DNA from: an uncultured Methanoregula sp.
GTDB taxonomy: Archaea > Halobacteriota > Methanomicrobia > Methanomicrobiales > Methanospirillaceae
Assembly (NCBI RefSeq): GCF_963678795.1
Contig: NZ_OY787452.1
Location: 1,054,001 to 1,118,000, forward strand
Direction of reading: 5' to 3'
DNA length: 64,000 bases
Below the pieces are notes generated by a model, which saw only the letters and a list, made by a program, of their open reading frames with translations, had not been told where the DNA came from and did not search any database. Positions within the stretch are counted from its first letter, which is position 1; every line of letters starts with the position of its first letter. The translations under genes and the position numbers were made by a program. This document shows, piece by piece, positions 35,518 to 45,150 of this stretch.

Positions 35518-37043
35518 TTCTTCACCTCCCTGATATACACGGTCTCCCGCTCCTTGACTTTTTTGACTTTCTCTGTATCGATGACGCGCCCGATGATATT
35601 GGTCCCCTCAAACGGCTCTGATGTGGGACCGAACTTCCGGTTCCCCGAAAGCCGTACACCCACGAGACCGGCACCCTTGCGGGAATCGTTCGTTATGGCA
35701 AGCGTGGCTCCCGGCACCTCGTCCGTTGGCTGGTTTTCCGGGATGATCTTGGTGCCCGGTGCTATAGCCGGCTTAAAAAGGACGGAATCGTCGAACTTGA
35801 AAAAGACCGGCATCATGCCGGCGTCGTGCTCCATGAGCCCGGTAAACTTCCGGAACACCTCACAGCTGAGCGGCGCACGGGCATCGTCGAGCTCGATATC
35901 GATCACTTTCTCGGAGGGGGCCGTCGTCACGGTTACCTGTCGCTCGTTCAGGATATCCAGCGTTGTCCCCGGCTCCTGGGACACCACGATCCGTTCGCCG
36001 TCGGTCTTGTCGGCTTTGAGTGAAATGCCCCGGGCAACAGCAATCTCCTGTGCCTTTGCCAGCGGGAGCCCGAGCAGGTCGATTCGTTCCGGCAGGATAC
36101 GCACGGACAGGACATCGTGCTCCTTTGCCAGCCTGACCAGTTCTATTCCGTGGATTACCTGGCCGGTGACACTGTGGACAAGGCTGCTTGGGACATCTGC
36201 CCGGTAGATGTAGATCCCGCCTGCGGACTTCCCCGTGGTTCGGACCGTAACCGTTCCTTCCCGGCGGGGCCGGCGGAACTCTTTTGGCACGTCCTCGGCG
36301 CCGGCACGGTACGGGTCCATGATATGGGTGCTCGTTGCCCGGCCAGCGGTAAACTTTCCACGCTGGAGTACGAGCAGCATGTGCTCCACGCTGCCTGCAG
36401 CCTCCGTGGTGATGCGTTCCGGTGAATACCCCTGCGCCACGATCTCCACGTTGGTCACGATCTGGGTTCCGTCCTCGGGAACGAGGCTCGTGTCCATGGT
36501 GGTGAACGAGCGGCTGGTGTCCGCCCAGCTGACAACCGGTTCGATCTTCGTGATGCGGTCACCGGTTGTCCAGCGGTCGAGGACCGCCCTCCCACTCACG
36601 ACTTTACCGATGACACCCCCGCTCTCGTCCGCCCCATGATCCGCCGAGTGACGGCTTTTCGAGAAGATAAGGTAGGAACGCGAGGACTCGTATCCCCCGC
36701 AGCCGAGGATAACATCGCCCCGCTCGTACAGGTGCGGTTTGCGCAGCGGGCGGATAGCGGATGGAAACGGGCCGAATGCGGCGGCATACCGGTCGCCCCA
36801 GTGAAGTGCCAGCTTTTCCGCAGTCCCGGGGGATTCAATGAGATCCGCATCCCTGCCGTTGATCTCGATGGTAACCTCGCCGGCTGTAGTACTGAGTGCA
36901 AGACTCCCGGTTTCTGTCTTCTCCTGGGTTGCCGGTCGGATGATCCCTATTGCACAGCCTTCCGGGTGCCGGGGAAGAAGGGACGCAAGCGTAACTCCCC
37001 CGGTAATCTCCATCCTCTCTCCGTCGAGGTGGATCGTGACCAT
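35514..37043 (-). CDS. mmp3: Methanogenesis marker protein 3
   Basis: A 509-aa protein of the marker 3 family. It starts with a ubiquitin/ThiS-like stretch (VTIHLDGERMEITGGVTLASLL), followed by two regions related to cyclophilin-type peptidyl-prolyl isomerases, and RGDVILGCGGYESSRSYLIFSK in the middle. Mmp3 is reported in the MCR activation complex (from memory). The gene starts 7 bases after atwA, and its stop overlaps mmp6. Full length for the family (about 500 aa). Confidence 0.88.
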   Translation of the reverse strand: MVTIHLDGERMEITGGVTLASLLPRHPEGCAIGIIRPATQEKTETGSLALSTTAGEVTIEINGRDADLIESPGTAEKLALHWGDRYAAAFGPFPSAIRPLRKPHLYERGDVILGCGGYESSRSYLIFSKSRHSADHGADESGGVIGKVVSGRAVLDRWTTGDRITKIEPVVSWADTSRSFTTMDTSLVPEDGTQIVTNVEIVAQGYSPERITTEAAGSVEHMLLVLQRGKFTAGRATSTHIMDPYRAGAEDVPKEFRRPRREGTVTVRTTGKSAGGIYIYRADVPSSLVHSVTGQVIHGIELVRLAKEHDVLSVRILPERIDLLGLPLAKAQEIAVARGISLKADKTDGERIVVSQEPGTTLDILNERQVTVTTAPSEKVIDIELDDARAPLSCEVFRKFTGLMEHDAGMMPVFFKFDDSVLFKPAIAPGTKIIPENQPTDEVPGATLAITNDSRKGAGLVGVRLSGNRKFGPTSEPFEGTNIIGRVIDTEKVKKVKERETVYIREVKK

Positions 37044-37050
37044 TCTGACC

Positions 37051-38670
37051 TCAAGCCTGGGGCGGCTGGCTCATGACCTTCTTCTCTTCCTCGGTCAGGA
37101 TGGCAAGCACATCCGCAGTCTTCCCGATCTGGACGATCTTGCCAGCCCGCATCAGGGCGAGCCGGTCGCAGATGTCCCGCACGAACTCCATATCGTGGGA
37201 GACCACAATGAACGTCTCATCCATCTCTTCACGGGAATGCATGATCGAGTGCTTGACATCGATCTTCGTGATTGGGTCCATCGTGCCCGTAGGCTCGTCG
37301 AGGATGACGATCCGCGGTTCACGGATGAGTACCTGCGCAAGGGCGACCCGGTGCCGCTCCCCTTCCGAGAGCTGTGCGGGCATCCGGTCCAGGATCTCCT
37401 TGCTCTTCTCTTCAGAGAATCCTGCCATCCTGAGCGTGATGAGCGCCTTTCTCATGGCAAGTTCCTTGGGGAACTCGAGCCCGATGGCATCCGTCAGGTT
37501 GTCGAGCACGGTCCTGTGGGGGAAGAGATCATATTCCTGGTGCAGGAGTCCGATGTAACCGGTGGCCCGGCCCCGCTGCTCGATCCCGGGTTTCGTCATA
37601 TCGATCCACTCGTCGCCGATGCGGACATTGATCTCACCGCTCGTGGGCTCGACAAGACCTGCAAGGATTCCCGAGAGTGTTGTTTTTCCCGCCCCGCTTT
37701 TCCCGATAATGCCGAAGATCTCCTTGGTGAAGACCTCGAACGAGACACCGTTGACCGCTTTCACGACTCCGCGGTCCATGGATATGTAACGCTTGACAAG
37801 GTCACGGGCAGCAACCACCTTGTCGCCAAGCTCGGCTTCCTCGAACGTTTCAGTATCATCATATCCTTTCATGAATTCGGCGATAACGTCTTTTGGTGTA
37901 CCGATTTTTGCAATACTGCCGTTGACCAGCAGGATCGCCCGGTGTGCCACATCCTCAATCACCTGGGAGAAGTGAGACGTGACGACCATGCCCATATTAT
38001 TGGTTTTTGCCGCTTCCGTGAGCATCGCATGGACGACTTTTGCCGTTCCCGGGTCGAGCGTGCCCGTGGGCTCATCGGCAAACAGCATGAAAGGATCCTT
38101 TGCCAGCTGGCGGGCCAGGACTACCCGTTGTTTCTCTCCTCCCGAAAGGTCGCGGGCGATATGCATCATCCGGTGCGAAAGACGCACCTGGTCGATGAGA
38201 TCGGCAGCCCGGCCAATGGCTTTCTCCGCCGGGTAATTGATATCGTCAAGGGCATGAAGGACATTCTCGATGACGCGGTCATCGCCATAGAGAGCAAAGG
38301 TCCGCTGGAACATGATAGCCGTCCTTCGCATGACATTCCGCTTGAGTTCCTCGTTCTTCTCGTTCCAGAGATCCACGTCGAGAGGTGCAAGCGTGGCACC
38401 GCAATGAGGGCACACCTTACCCGCGGAACTGGCAACGTCCATGTAATCGCACCCGGGACGACAGGCCGCGACATGGTAGATGACCCGGCCGCTTGTAGGG
38501 GGCTGCTCGACCCCGCGGATCAGGTGCATCAGGACCGTCTTACCCGCCCCGCTCCTGCCAATAATCCCAAGGATCTCCCCTTCGGCAATTTCAAAAGAGA
38601 TATCTTTGAGTACCCTCTCGCCATCAAAATCCATGCAGAGGTTGTCGACCGTGATCAATGGAGCCTTCAT
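37051..38670 (-). CDS. atwA: MCR activation component A2, twin ABC ATPase
   Basis: A 539-aa soluble protein with two ABC ATPase domains and no membrane part. Domain 1 (1-265): Walker A GRSGAGKT near 40-47, signature LSGGEKQR, Walker B LFADEPTG. Domain 2 (290-535): [24 protein letters not shown]. Between Walker A and signature of domain 1 is an insertion with CRPGCDY and CPHCG, a four-cysteine zinc-type knuckle typical of A2. A2 provides ATP-dependent activation of MCR with McrC and Mmp proteins. First gene of the operon, with its own TATA box. Confidence 0.95.
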   Translation of the reverse strand: MKAPLITVDNLCMDFDGERVLKDISFEIAEGEILGIIGRSGAGKTVLMHLIRGVEQPPTSGRVIYHVAACRPGCDYMDVASSAGKVCPHCGATLAPLDVDLWNEKNEELKRNVMRRTAIMFQRTFALYGDDRVIENVLHALDDINYPAEKAIGRAADLIDQVRLSHRMMHIARDLSGGEKQRVVLARQLAKDPFMLFADEPTGTLDPGTAKVVHAMLTEAAKTNNMGMVVTSHFSQVIEDVAHRAILLVNGSIAKIGTPKDVIAEFMKGYDDTETFEEAELGDKVVAARDLVKRYISMDRGVVKAVNGVSFEVFTKEIFGIIGKSGAGKTTLSGILAGLVEPTSGEINVRIGDEWIDMTKPGIEQRGRATGYIGLLHQEYDLFPHRTVLDNLTDAIGLEFPKELAMRKALITLRMAGFSEEKSKEILDRMPAQLSEGERHRVALAQVLIREPRIVILDEPTGTMDPITKIDVKHSIMHSREEMDETFIVVSHDMEFVRDICDRLALMRAGKIVQIGKTADVLAILTEEEKKVMSQPPQA

Positions 38671-38710
38671 AGTACTCTTATACCTAATGTGACAGAAGTC
38701 GCATATTACC

Positions 38711-38719
38711 TTTTATATG
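38711..38719 (-). promoter_or_regulatory. TATA box of the atwA-mmp operon
   Basis: CATATAAAA on the minus strand, about 45 bases upstream of the atwA ATG at 38670. It would give a leader of about 20 bases. It lies just outside the end of the upstream HAD gene (38734), so the mmp operon has its own promoter. Confidence 0.55.
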
Positions 38720-38733
38720 ATACACCCCAGCCG

Positions 38734-39564
38734 TCACGATCGCAAATTCCGCTGAGACTGGAGCAGATTCTCTACCAGGGTTACGACTTCCCCGACACTC
38801 TTCACGACGTAGTCAGCCTCCTTGTAGAGTTCTGCCGGGCGAATGCCGGGCTGCTGAAGGGTAAGAACGGCGATATCAGCACTCCTCATAGCACCCAGGT
38901 CATTGATTCCGTCCCCGACCATGATGACCTTGTCATACTCCTCACGGAGATCGTTGACGATCTGCGCTTTCACGGTCGGTGTTGCCACACCGTTAACGCG
39001 GTCGCGGGGGATGCCGAGATGATCTGCCATCTTTTCGAGCTTGGTGACCCGGTCCCCGGATGCGATGAATGCAGGCACTCCCAAGCGGTGGAGGGCCGTG
39101 ATTGCCTCCTTTGCGCCATCGAACGGCCAGCCTCCGGCCGAGATCGTGAACTCAATACCTTTTTGCGCCATGTTGATGATAGCCCCGGAATTGAGGGTCA
39201 CAACGGATTCCTGTCTGCAGACCGTCCAGACGTTCCGGATACATTCCTGGAGATCCTCCACGTTCACCCTTTTGTCAGCATAGAGCACGTCGCCAATCTC
39301 TTCAGCTGTTGTGATCTTCCGGGTGCAGCTGACCCCGAAACCGATATCGTGCTCTACGAGATAATCCGAGAGGAGACAACCGCCCGGGGCTGCCATGAGA
39401 TCCTTGGAATGGATGGGCAGCACGATGAGAACCCGGTCCTGAGAACTGAATGTCAGGGTCGTGGTCTCCACGCCCGGCAGAAGTTTTTTGTTGCAGATAT
39501 CCTTTGCAACCCGGTAGGTGTTCAGGAGCGTTCCGGCACTGTCAAAGACCACGGCAACCGACAT
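38734..39564 (-). CDS. HAD superfamily protein, P-type-ATPase-like
   Basis: A 276-aa soluble protein. The HAD motif I is FDSAGTLL with nucleophile Asp8; the +2 acid Asp of phosphatases is Ala10, as in P-type ATPases, where the +2 residue is Thr. FIASGDRVTKLEKM and IMVGDGINDLGAMRSADIAV near 216-235 are motifs II-IV and resemble the P-domain of ATPases. A cap-like insert of about 100 aa separates the motifs. The lack of Asp10 suggests slow dephosphorylation. It is upstream of atwA on the same strand, 63 bases apart, and may be linked to MCR activation by neighbourhood only. Confidence 0.75.
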   Translation of the reverse strand: MSVAVVFDSAGTLLNTYRVAKDICNKKLLPGVETTTLTFSSQDRVLIVLPIHSKDLMAAPGGCLLSDYLVEHDIGFGVSCTRKITTAEEIGDVLYADKRVNVEDLQECIRNVWTVCRQESVVTLNSGAIINMAQKGIEFTISAGGWPFDGAKEAITALHRLGVPAFIASGDRVTKLEKMADHLGIPRDRVNGVATPTVKAQIVNDLREEYDKVIMVGDGINDLGAMRSADIAVLTLQQPGIRPAELYKEADYVVKSVGEVVTLVENLLQSQRNLRS

Positions 39565-39623
39565 GACATCACCCGGTAAGAAACTCTTTTGTACTTCGCT
39601 CGAGCATTCAATGATTGAAGCTG

Positions 39624-40586
39624 ATGATCGTAACTGATACTGCAGAGAAGATAAAGAGCATGGAGATCCGGGGTGCAGGCAGGATTGCCCGTGCAGCCGC
39701 TGAAGCCCTCAAAGACCATGCCCTCTCCATACAGTCCCCGGACATCGTAGCGTTCCGGCAGGAGATGGACCGGGCTGCTGCCATTCTTGTTGCCACCCGG
39801 CCGACAGCGGTCTCGCTCCCGAACGCTGTCCACATGGTCATGAACGGGATCGGGCAGGGAAAAAATGTTGAGGAGGCTCGCACCGGCGTTGTAGAGCGCG
39901 CTGAACACTTTATCCAGTCTTCTCAGCACGCGGCCCGTAAGATCGCAGAATTCGGTGCCCGGCATATCCGTGACGGGGATAAGATCCTCACGCACTGCAA
40001 TTCGGAAGTGGCGCTTGGCTGCATCATCGAGGCGCACCGGAGCGGCAAGGATATCGAGGTTTTTGCCACTGAAGTGCGCCCGAGAAACCAGGGGCACATC
40101 ACCATCCGGACCCTGAACGATGCCGGTATCAAAACCAATTTTATCGTAGATTCCGCAGTCCGGTCTTTTATCAACAAGATCGATCTCGTGGTTGTCGGAG
40201 CCGACGCGGTCACCGTGAACGGTGCCGTGGTAAACAAGATCGGAACTTCTCAGGTGGCCCATACGGCAGTCGAGGCGCGGGTGAACGTGCTCGTGGCTGC
40301 CGAGACGTACAAATTCGCTCCCCGGACCGTCATCGGGGAGTTGATCCAGATCGAAGAACGGCCGGGAAACGAGGTCCTGCCGGATGCGATCGCAAAGACC
40401 CTCCCCCACGTTACAGTACGTAACCCGGCATTCGACATCACCCCCGCCGAATATATCGATCTCATTGTCACCGAACAGGGGGCCATTCCCCCGCAGATGG
40501 CATATGTTATCATCCGGGAATACCTTGGGTGGGGAATTGAGGAGTTCCACAAGGATCTCGTGCTGAACAACGGGCACGAGGAATAA
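39624..40586 (+). CDS. Ribose-1,5-bisphosphate isomerase
   Basis: An eIF2B-like enzyme of about 320 aa that converts ribose-1,5-bisphosphate to ribulose-1,5-bisphosphate in the archaeal AMP (pentose bisphosphate) pathway, feeding type III RuBisCO or the reductive hexulose-phosphate cycle. Diagnostic parts: MEIRGAGRIARAAAEAL, LTHCNSEVALG with the catalytic Cys, ATEVRPRNQG, VVGADAVTVNG and NKIGTSQVA. ATG 39624 is chosen over TTG 39615; only 59 bases separate it from the divergent HAD gene. RuBisCO and AMP phosphorylase are not in the window. Confidence 0.9.
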   Translation: MIVTDTAEKIKSMEIRGAGRIARAAAEALKDHALSIQSPDIVAFRQEMDRAAAILVATRPTAVSLPNAVHMVMNGIGQGKNVEEARTGVVERAEHFIQSSQHAARKIAEFGARHIRDGDKILTHCNSEVALGCIIEAHRSGKDIEVFATEVRPRNQGHITIRTLNDAGIKTNFIVDSAVRSFINKIDLVVVGADAVTVNGAVVNKIGTSQVAHTAVEARVNVLVAAETYKFAPRTVIGELIQIEERPGNEVLPDAIAKTLPHVTVRNPAFDITPAEYIDLIVTEQGAIPPQMAYVIIREYLGWGIEEFHKDLVLNNGHEE

Positions 40587-40742
40587 CGGAAGACTTCCGT
40601 CCCTGTCCTTTTAACCGGCATGACAGACAAGTGCGGGCGGGAAGTCGAAGCTTTTATTGACTAACGAGAGCGATGTGGAGTACACAAAGGACCATTTCCG
40701 GGGAACCCCGGCAGTTGTGTTCCTGAAAAAAAGGGGTAGAAT

Positions 40743-41561
40743 ATGGAGATACCATTTACCAAGCTGCACGGGAATGGGAACGATTTCATCGTTATTGACG
40801 AATATTCCCGCACCGTCATACCGGATGGGATGGAAGGACAGTTCGCTGCGATCTACTGCGACAGGCGGTTCGGCATCGGTGCCGACGGGGTCATTTACCT
40901 CTCGAAAACCGTAAAAGGCAACCTGAGGATGCGAATTTTCCAGCCGGACGAGAGCGAGGCGGAGATGTGCGGTAACGGCATCCGGTGCCTGGCAAAGTTC
41001 GCCTTCGATGCAGGATATGCAAAGGAGAGTTGTACCGTCGAGACTCTTGCCGGGGAGATTGGGGTAGTGATGGGATACCGGGAAGAGGATTTTTTTGCCA
41101 CGATCAATATGACCGCCCCGCTCTTTGAGAGAAAGGATATCCCTGCAACCGGATCAGGCGAATACAAGGAACGGATTGGGGATCATGTGGTCTACGCAGT
41201 CAATACCGGTGTCCCCCACGCGGTCATCCTGGTGGATTCGGTCGATGCGATTGATCTCGAGACGGTCGCTCCCGGGATCCGCAACCATGCGAGCTTTTTA
41301 AAAGGCGCTAATGTGAACTTCGTCGAGAAGACCGGGGACGACAGCATACGGATCCGCACTTTTGAGCGAGGTGTCGAAGGAGAGACCCTGTCATGTGGCA
41401 CCGGGGCGACGGCATCCGCCGCGGTTGTCCATAAGCTTGGGATTCTGGGGCCGGTAATCAACGTCGAGACATCGGGAGGTTCCCTTACGATCCGCATGAA
41501 CGGGAGTACCACGATGGAAGGCCCGGCCCGGACAGTCTTTTCCGGTGTTATCCCATTTTGA
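40743..41561 (+). CDS. dapF: Diaminopimelate epimerase
   Basis: A 272-aa enzyme that turns LL- into meso-diaminopimelate on the way to lysine. The start FTKLHGNGNDF, the first catalytic Cys in EMCGNGIRC (near residue 77) and the second in LSCGTGATASA (near 220) are all present, with FERGVEGETLSCG before the latter. AAGGGGTAG lies in front of ATG 40743. A T-run at 41569-41575 follows the stop. It is monocistronic here, with 156 bases upstream. Confidence 0.95.
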   Translation: MEIPFTKLHGNGNDFIVIDEYSRTVIPDGMEGQFAAIYCDRRFGIGADGVIYLSKTVKGNLRMRIFQPDESEAEMCGNGIRCLAKFAFDAGYAKESCTVETLAGEIGVVMGYREEDFFATINMTAPLFERKDIPATGSGEYKERIGDHVVYAVNTGVPHAVILVDSVDAIDLETVAPGIRNHASFLKGANVNFVEKTGDDSIRIRTFERGVEGETLSCGTGATASAAVVHKLGILGPVINVETSGGSLTIRMNGSTTMEGPARTVFSGVIPF

Positions 41562-41568
41562 GGGATCC

Positions 41569-41575
41569 TTTTTTT
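41569..41575 (+). terminator. T-run terminator after dapF
   Basis: Seven T right after the stop codon of dapF (TGAGGGATCC then T7), in front of the convergent PAS-domain gene. Archaeal intrinsic termination needs only such a T-run. Confidence 0.5.
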
Positions 41576-41609
41576 AACTTCTTAAAACAGGGAAGATTGC
41601 ATCAGGCAA

Positions 41610-44213
41610 TCAGGTAAGCCCCTCAGGGTTCTGCCGCTCCAGTATAAGACCGATCGTTGCTGCCAGTGTCACGAGGATCTCGATCTCAACATCAGCCCAG
41701 TCATGTTCCTCATGCAGGTCGCTGCACCCGATCAGGCCCCAGTAGACTCCATTTACATGGATAGGCACAACAATAATGGACTGGACCCCCGTTTTTTCCA
41801 TTTCCTCTTGTTCCGGGGGAGAGAATCTGGCTCGCGGCCCTGCGATCCATGTCCCGGAGGCAAGCCGCTTTGACCATTGCCCGGGAAAGGCCGTCCTGCA
41901 CTCCATTCCCGCGCCGGGATCCTGTGCCGGGTCTCTCGTCCACCGGAATTTCCGTTCTGTAACACGGGTACCATTCACCGGGTCCTGTATGTCCCGGTAA
42001 ATGTACGCAACATCTGCTCCCAGGGCCTCGCCCATGATGGCCAGGACGCGTGGGTACGGATCCCGGATCCTGCCCGTGAGCAGGAATCCTGACGCAGCCC
42101 CGAATGCGCGGAGGACCTGATCGCGGTGTTGTGCCTTCTCCTCCGATTGTATGCGATCCGTGATGTTCCGGGATATGCTCAGTAATTCCCGGATCTCACC
42201 GGTCTGTTCATCACGGATCACGTTGTTCATGGATTCAAACCAGAGGTACCGTCCATCCTTGTGCCGGAAGCGGAACGTAGATGCGGGGAGGTCACTTTTA
42301 TTCGTTACGATATCCTGAAGATCTTTCTGTATCCTTGCAATGTCATCAGGATGGACGAGTGCCAGCAGGGAGATACCGAGAGATTCCTCCACGGAATACC
42401 CCAGTATCGCGGTTACCGAGGGTGAGACGTACGTGCAGACACAGGTTGGGGTCTGGCGGGTAATGATATCGAGGGAATTGTTGACAATGAAGCGGTACTG
42501 CTGCTCCTGTAAAAGGAATTCGTTTTCCGCCCGTTTGCGCTCGGTGATGTCTAATAAGGAAGTGACGGATTGTGTGGTTCCCGGGATCATATCAACGGTG
42601 AGGAAAATAATACGGATATTCCCGCTCTTTGTGATAAACCGGAACTCATAGTGTTCCAGTGCATCCTGTCTGCTCTGCCTTCTCAGGTTATGCTGGGCGA
42701 TCATGGTTTCGAGATCTTCTTTTTCTACAAACTCGATCCAGCTCTTTTTTCCCTCAATCTCCTCTTTTTTGTATCCGGAAAGACGCTCGAATTCAGCATT
42801 GACAAGGCGGATTATGGTATTTTCTTCAACAAGGGCGGTTGCCGTACCCGTGTTCTCAAAAACCGTACGATACCTCTCTTCGCTCTCACTCAGTGCTTCA
42901 ACCACCCGCTTGCGCTCGGTGATGTCATCGTAGGTGCCAAGAACACCAATGATATTCCCGGCTTTGTTGGAAAGGGGTACCTTGCTCGTCAGAAGCCATG
43001 CCTGGCTGCCATCCGGCCTGATCTGAATCTCTTCAAAATTGAGTTTGGGTCTTCCTGTTTCTATCACTGCCCGGTCATCTGCCCGGTAATGATCTGCTGT
43101 TGCTGCTGACGCATGATCATAGTCGGTTTTTCCGATAAGCTGAATTGGTTCCTTATAACCTGCGTCAAGGGCAAGAGATCGGTTACACCCAAGAAAAACC
43201 GAGTTCCTGTCTTTCCAGAATACCCTCACAGGTATCGTATCGAGCACGAGCTGGAGCATCTGGCGGGAATCGAAAAGCTCTTCTTCGGCCCGCTTGCGCT
43301 CGGTGATGTCACGGGAGATCCCGAGCACTGACTGGACACAACCGTCTTTATCCGTGAGGGGGACAAGGTAGTGATCGAACCAGTGGAGTGTGTTGTCCTT
43401 GTAGAGCGGGCCTTCGCTCCTGAGCATCATACCCGTATTAAAAATCCGTTCAAGCTCATCCTGCTGGTGCCTTGTGATATCCTCCGGGAAAACACTGCTG
43501 CGGGGTTTGCCGATGAGTTCATCAGCCCTTTTACCAACAAATGCCGCTGCAAAGCTGTTGACAAATTCAATCCGGTCGTTCCGGTCAATCATGAATATCA
43601 GGTCGCGCGAGGCCTCTGCGAGGACCCGGTACCGGATCTCACTCCTCCGAAGCTGCTCCTCGTCATGCTTCCTGCTTGTAATATCCTCAAGAAGCATCGA
43701 GACCCCCTTCTGGCCCCCGGCAGTGACTATCGGGACAACCCGGCACTGGAAGATACGGCCCAGATGGGGGATTTCAAGTTCCCCCCGGTATTGATCTCCC
43801 AGAATCCCTTCCCTGAGGTGGGAGAGAACTCGCGGGAAGGCCTTGTCCAGCACGTGGGGTATCACGGTATATTCAATATTTTTTCCAAGGAGCTCCCCGC
43901 CTAGGACTCCAAGCAGGTGTTCGAACGGGGCATTGAGGTAAATGATGCGCAGGCTGCTGTCGAGCTGCATTACACATTCTGATGAGATAGAGAGGACCGA
44001 TGAGACCGGGAGTCGTTCTGACACGGAGTAGATTTTTGCCATACCGAACTGGCGCATCTCGACCTGCCCGGAGACGAGCATGCTGTCCAGGTAGCGCCCG
44101 GCAGTATTCCGGTTTATTTTTGTGGACCTGACAATATCGGTGATACTGAGTCCCTGCGGATTCTTCTCCAACAGTTCCCTGATCTGAGTGGTGATCTCCC
44201 TTGAGAGCGCCAT
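41610..44213 (-). CDS. HTH-PAS-GAF sensory regulator without kinase domain
   Basis: An 867-aa cytoplasmic protein. Residues 1-70 are a winged helix (LSITDIVRSTKINRNTAGRYLDSM). Then come five PAS domains, each ending in a PAC-type DITERKR-like stretch near residues 180, 310, 435, 560 and 690, and a GAF domain at about 705-860 (CRTAFPGQWSKRL, then IIVVPIHVNGVYWGLIGCSD). There is no His-kinase H-box, ATPase or GGDEF domain. It therefore looks like a one-component DNA-binding regulator with several small-ligand or redox sensors. Sensory inputs and targets are unknown. It is monocistronic. Confidence 0.85.
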   Translation of the reverse strand: MALSREITTQIRELLEKNPQGLSITDIVRSTKINRNTAGRYLDSMLVSGQVEMRQFGMAKIYSVSERLPVSSVLSISSECVMQLDSSLRIIYLNAPFEHLLGVLGGELLGKNIEYTVIPHVLDKAFPRVLSHLREGILGDQYRGELEIPHLGRIFQCRVVPIVTAGGQKGVSMLLEDITSRKHDEEQLRRSEIRYRVLAEASRDLIFMIDRNDRIEFVNSFAAAFVGKRADELIGKPRSSVFPEDITRHQQDELERIFNTGMMLRSEGPLYKDNTLHWFDHYLVPLTDKDGCVQSVLGISRDITERKRAEEELFDSRQMLQLVLDTIPVRVFWKDRNSVFLGCNRSLALDAGYKEPIQLIGKTDYDHASAATADHYRADDRAVIETGRPKLNFEEIQIRPDGSQAWLLTSKVPLSNKAGNIIGVLGTYDDITERKRVVEALSESEERYRTVFENTGTATALVEENTIIRLVNAEFERLSGYKKEEIEGKKSWIEFVEKEDLETMIAQHNLRRQSRQDALEHYEFRFITKSGNIRIIFLTVDMIPGTTQSVTSLLDITERKRAENEFLLQEQQYRFIVNNSLDIITRQTPTCVCTYVSPSVTAILGYSVEESLGISLLALVHPDDIARIQKDLQDIVTNKSDLPASTFRFRHKDGRYLWFESMNNVIRDEQTGEIRELLSISRNITDRIQSEEKAQHRDQVLRAFGAASGFLLTGRIRDPYPRVLAIMGEALGADVAYIYRDIQDPVNGTRVTERKFRWTRDPAQDPGAGMECRTAFPGQWSKRLASGTWIAGPRARFSPPEQEEMEKTGVQSIIVVPIHVNGVYWGLIGCSDLHEEHDWADVEIEILVTLAATIGLILERQNPEGLT

Positions 44214-44296
44214 ATTGTCCTCGGTTACTGGATTTCTGATGATATAATCATAATGATATTAATAATAGCATCTGTTGGGAATCGTTCCCACATGTT

Positions 44297-44968
44297 TCAG
44301 GTGCGTGACCGGATACCGCTTTCGGTGATCTCGTACTCGAACATAGCACCTTCAGGACGGGACCGGTGTTTGACGAGCCGGGCCCTGCGCAGGCCGGGGC
44401 CATCGGCTTTCTCGAGACGGACTATCACTTTCGAGATATGTTCGAGTGCATACCCCCCGAGGCCGTACCAGGTATTCCTGGTAGTGTCCATGTAGACTTG
44501 GTTGGTGATGATGACGGGGATCTCGTACCGTTTGGCATAACCGAGAAGATGGATCATCTGTTTTGTGAGGGACTGGAGTGCGTCTCTCCCCTTCTCGAGA
44601 TCGGTGCGGTAGAGTGCAGTTGCCGAATCCATAATGAGAAGCCGTGGCTTTTGGGTTTTGAGCACTTTCTCCGCTTCGGCAATCACGATACCCTGGTGCT
44701 CGAAGTCGAGTGGTTCGAAGAGGAAGAGGCGATCGGCGATCTTCTCTGTATCCTCTCCGGCGATCTGGCGGAATCGCTCGATAGAGAATCCCTCGGTGTC
44801 GATATAGACCACCGGGTGTCCGGCCCGGAGGGTGGCGATGGCGGCGACAAGGCAGAGAGTGCTCTTGCCGCTCGCGGGCTCTCCATAGAGCTGGGTTATG
44901 GTCCGGTCTTCGAGCCCCCCTCCGAGAAGGACATCGAATACCGGATCCCCGCTGGTCTGGCGTTCCAT
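44297..44968 (-). CDS. radB: DNA repair and recombination protein RadB
   Basis: A RadA/RecA paralogue of about 223 aa lacking the N-terminal helix-hairpin-helix domain. Walker A is GEPASGKST (near 28-36), Walker B RLLIMDSATAL, and the ITNQVYMDT loop follows; the sequence ends with the KHRSRPEG strand typical of RadA/RadB. RadB binds DNA and modulates RadA strand exchange and Hjc. ATG 44968 is preferred because GGTGAT lies 8 bases before it; ATG 44974 is possible. Monocistronic. Confidence 0.93.
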   Translation of the reverse strand: MERQTSGDPVFDVLLGGGLEDRTITQLYGEPASGKSTLCLVAAIATLRAGHPVVYIDTEGFSIERFRQIAGEDTEKIADRLFLFEPLDFEHQGIVIAEAEKVLKTQKPRLLIMDSATALYRTDLEKGRDALQSLTKQMIHLLGYAKRYEIPVIITNQVYMDTTRNTWYGLGGYALEHISKVIVRLEKADGPGLRRARLVKHRSRPEGAMFEYEITESGIRSRT

Positions 44969-45150
44969 CTTCATATATCACCGGGTATTACTATGTTCGC
45001 CATGCTGATCAGAATGCTGGGATGTACTAGGAGATGGTCTTTGCGATAGAGCCGGGAAGGTGGGTTTCCGGTCATCACCGGGACGACTCAAATCCGACCT
45101 GCAGTAAGATGAGCGAAAAATCATGGTACCAGTACAGTCCCGCTCTCCCG

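Noticed and set aside
36838..39579. A 913-codon open frame on the plus strand
   Set aside because: It is antisense to mmp3, atwA and the HAD gene; its residues lack domains and are rich in His, Asp and Arg, as expected from a shadow of G+C-rich coding DNA.
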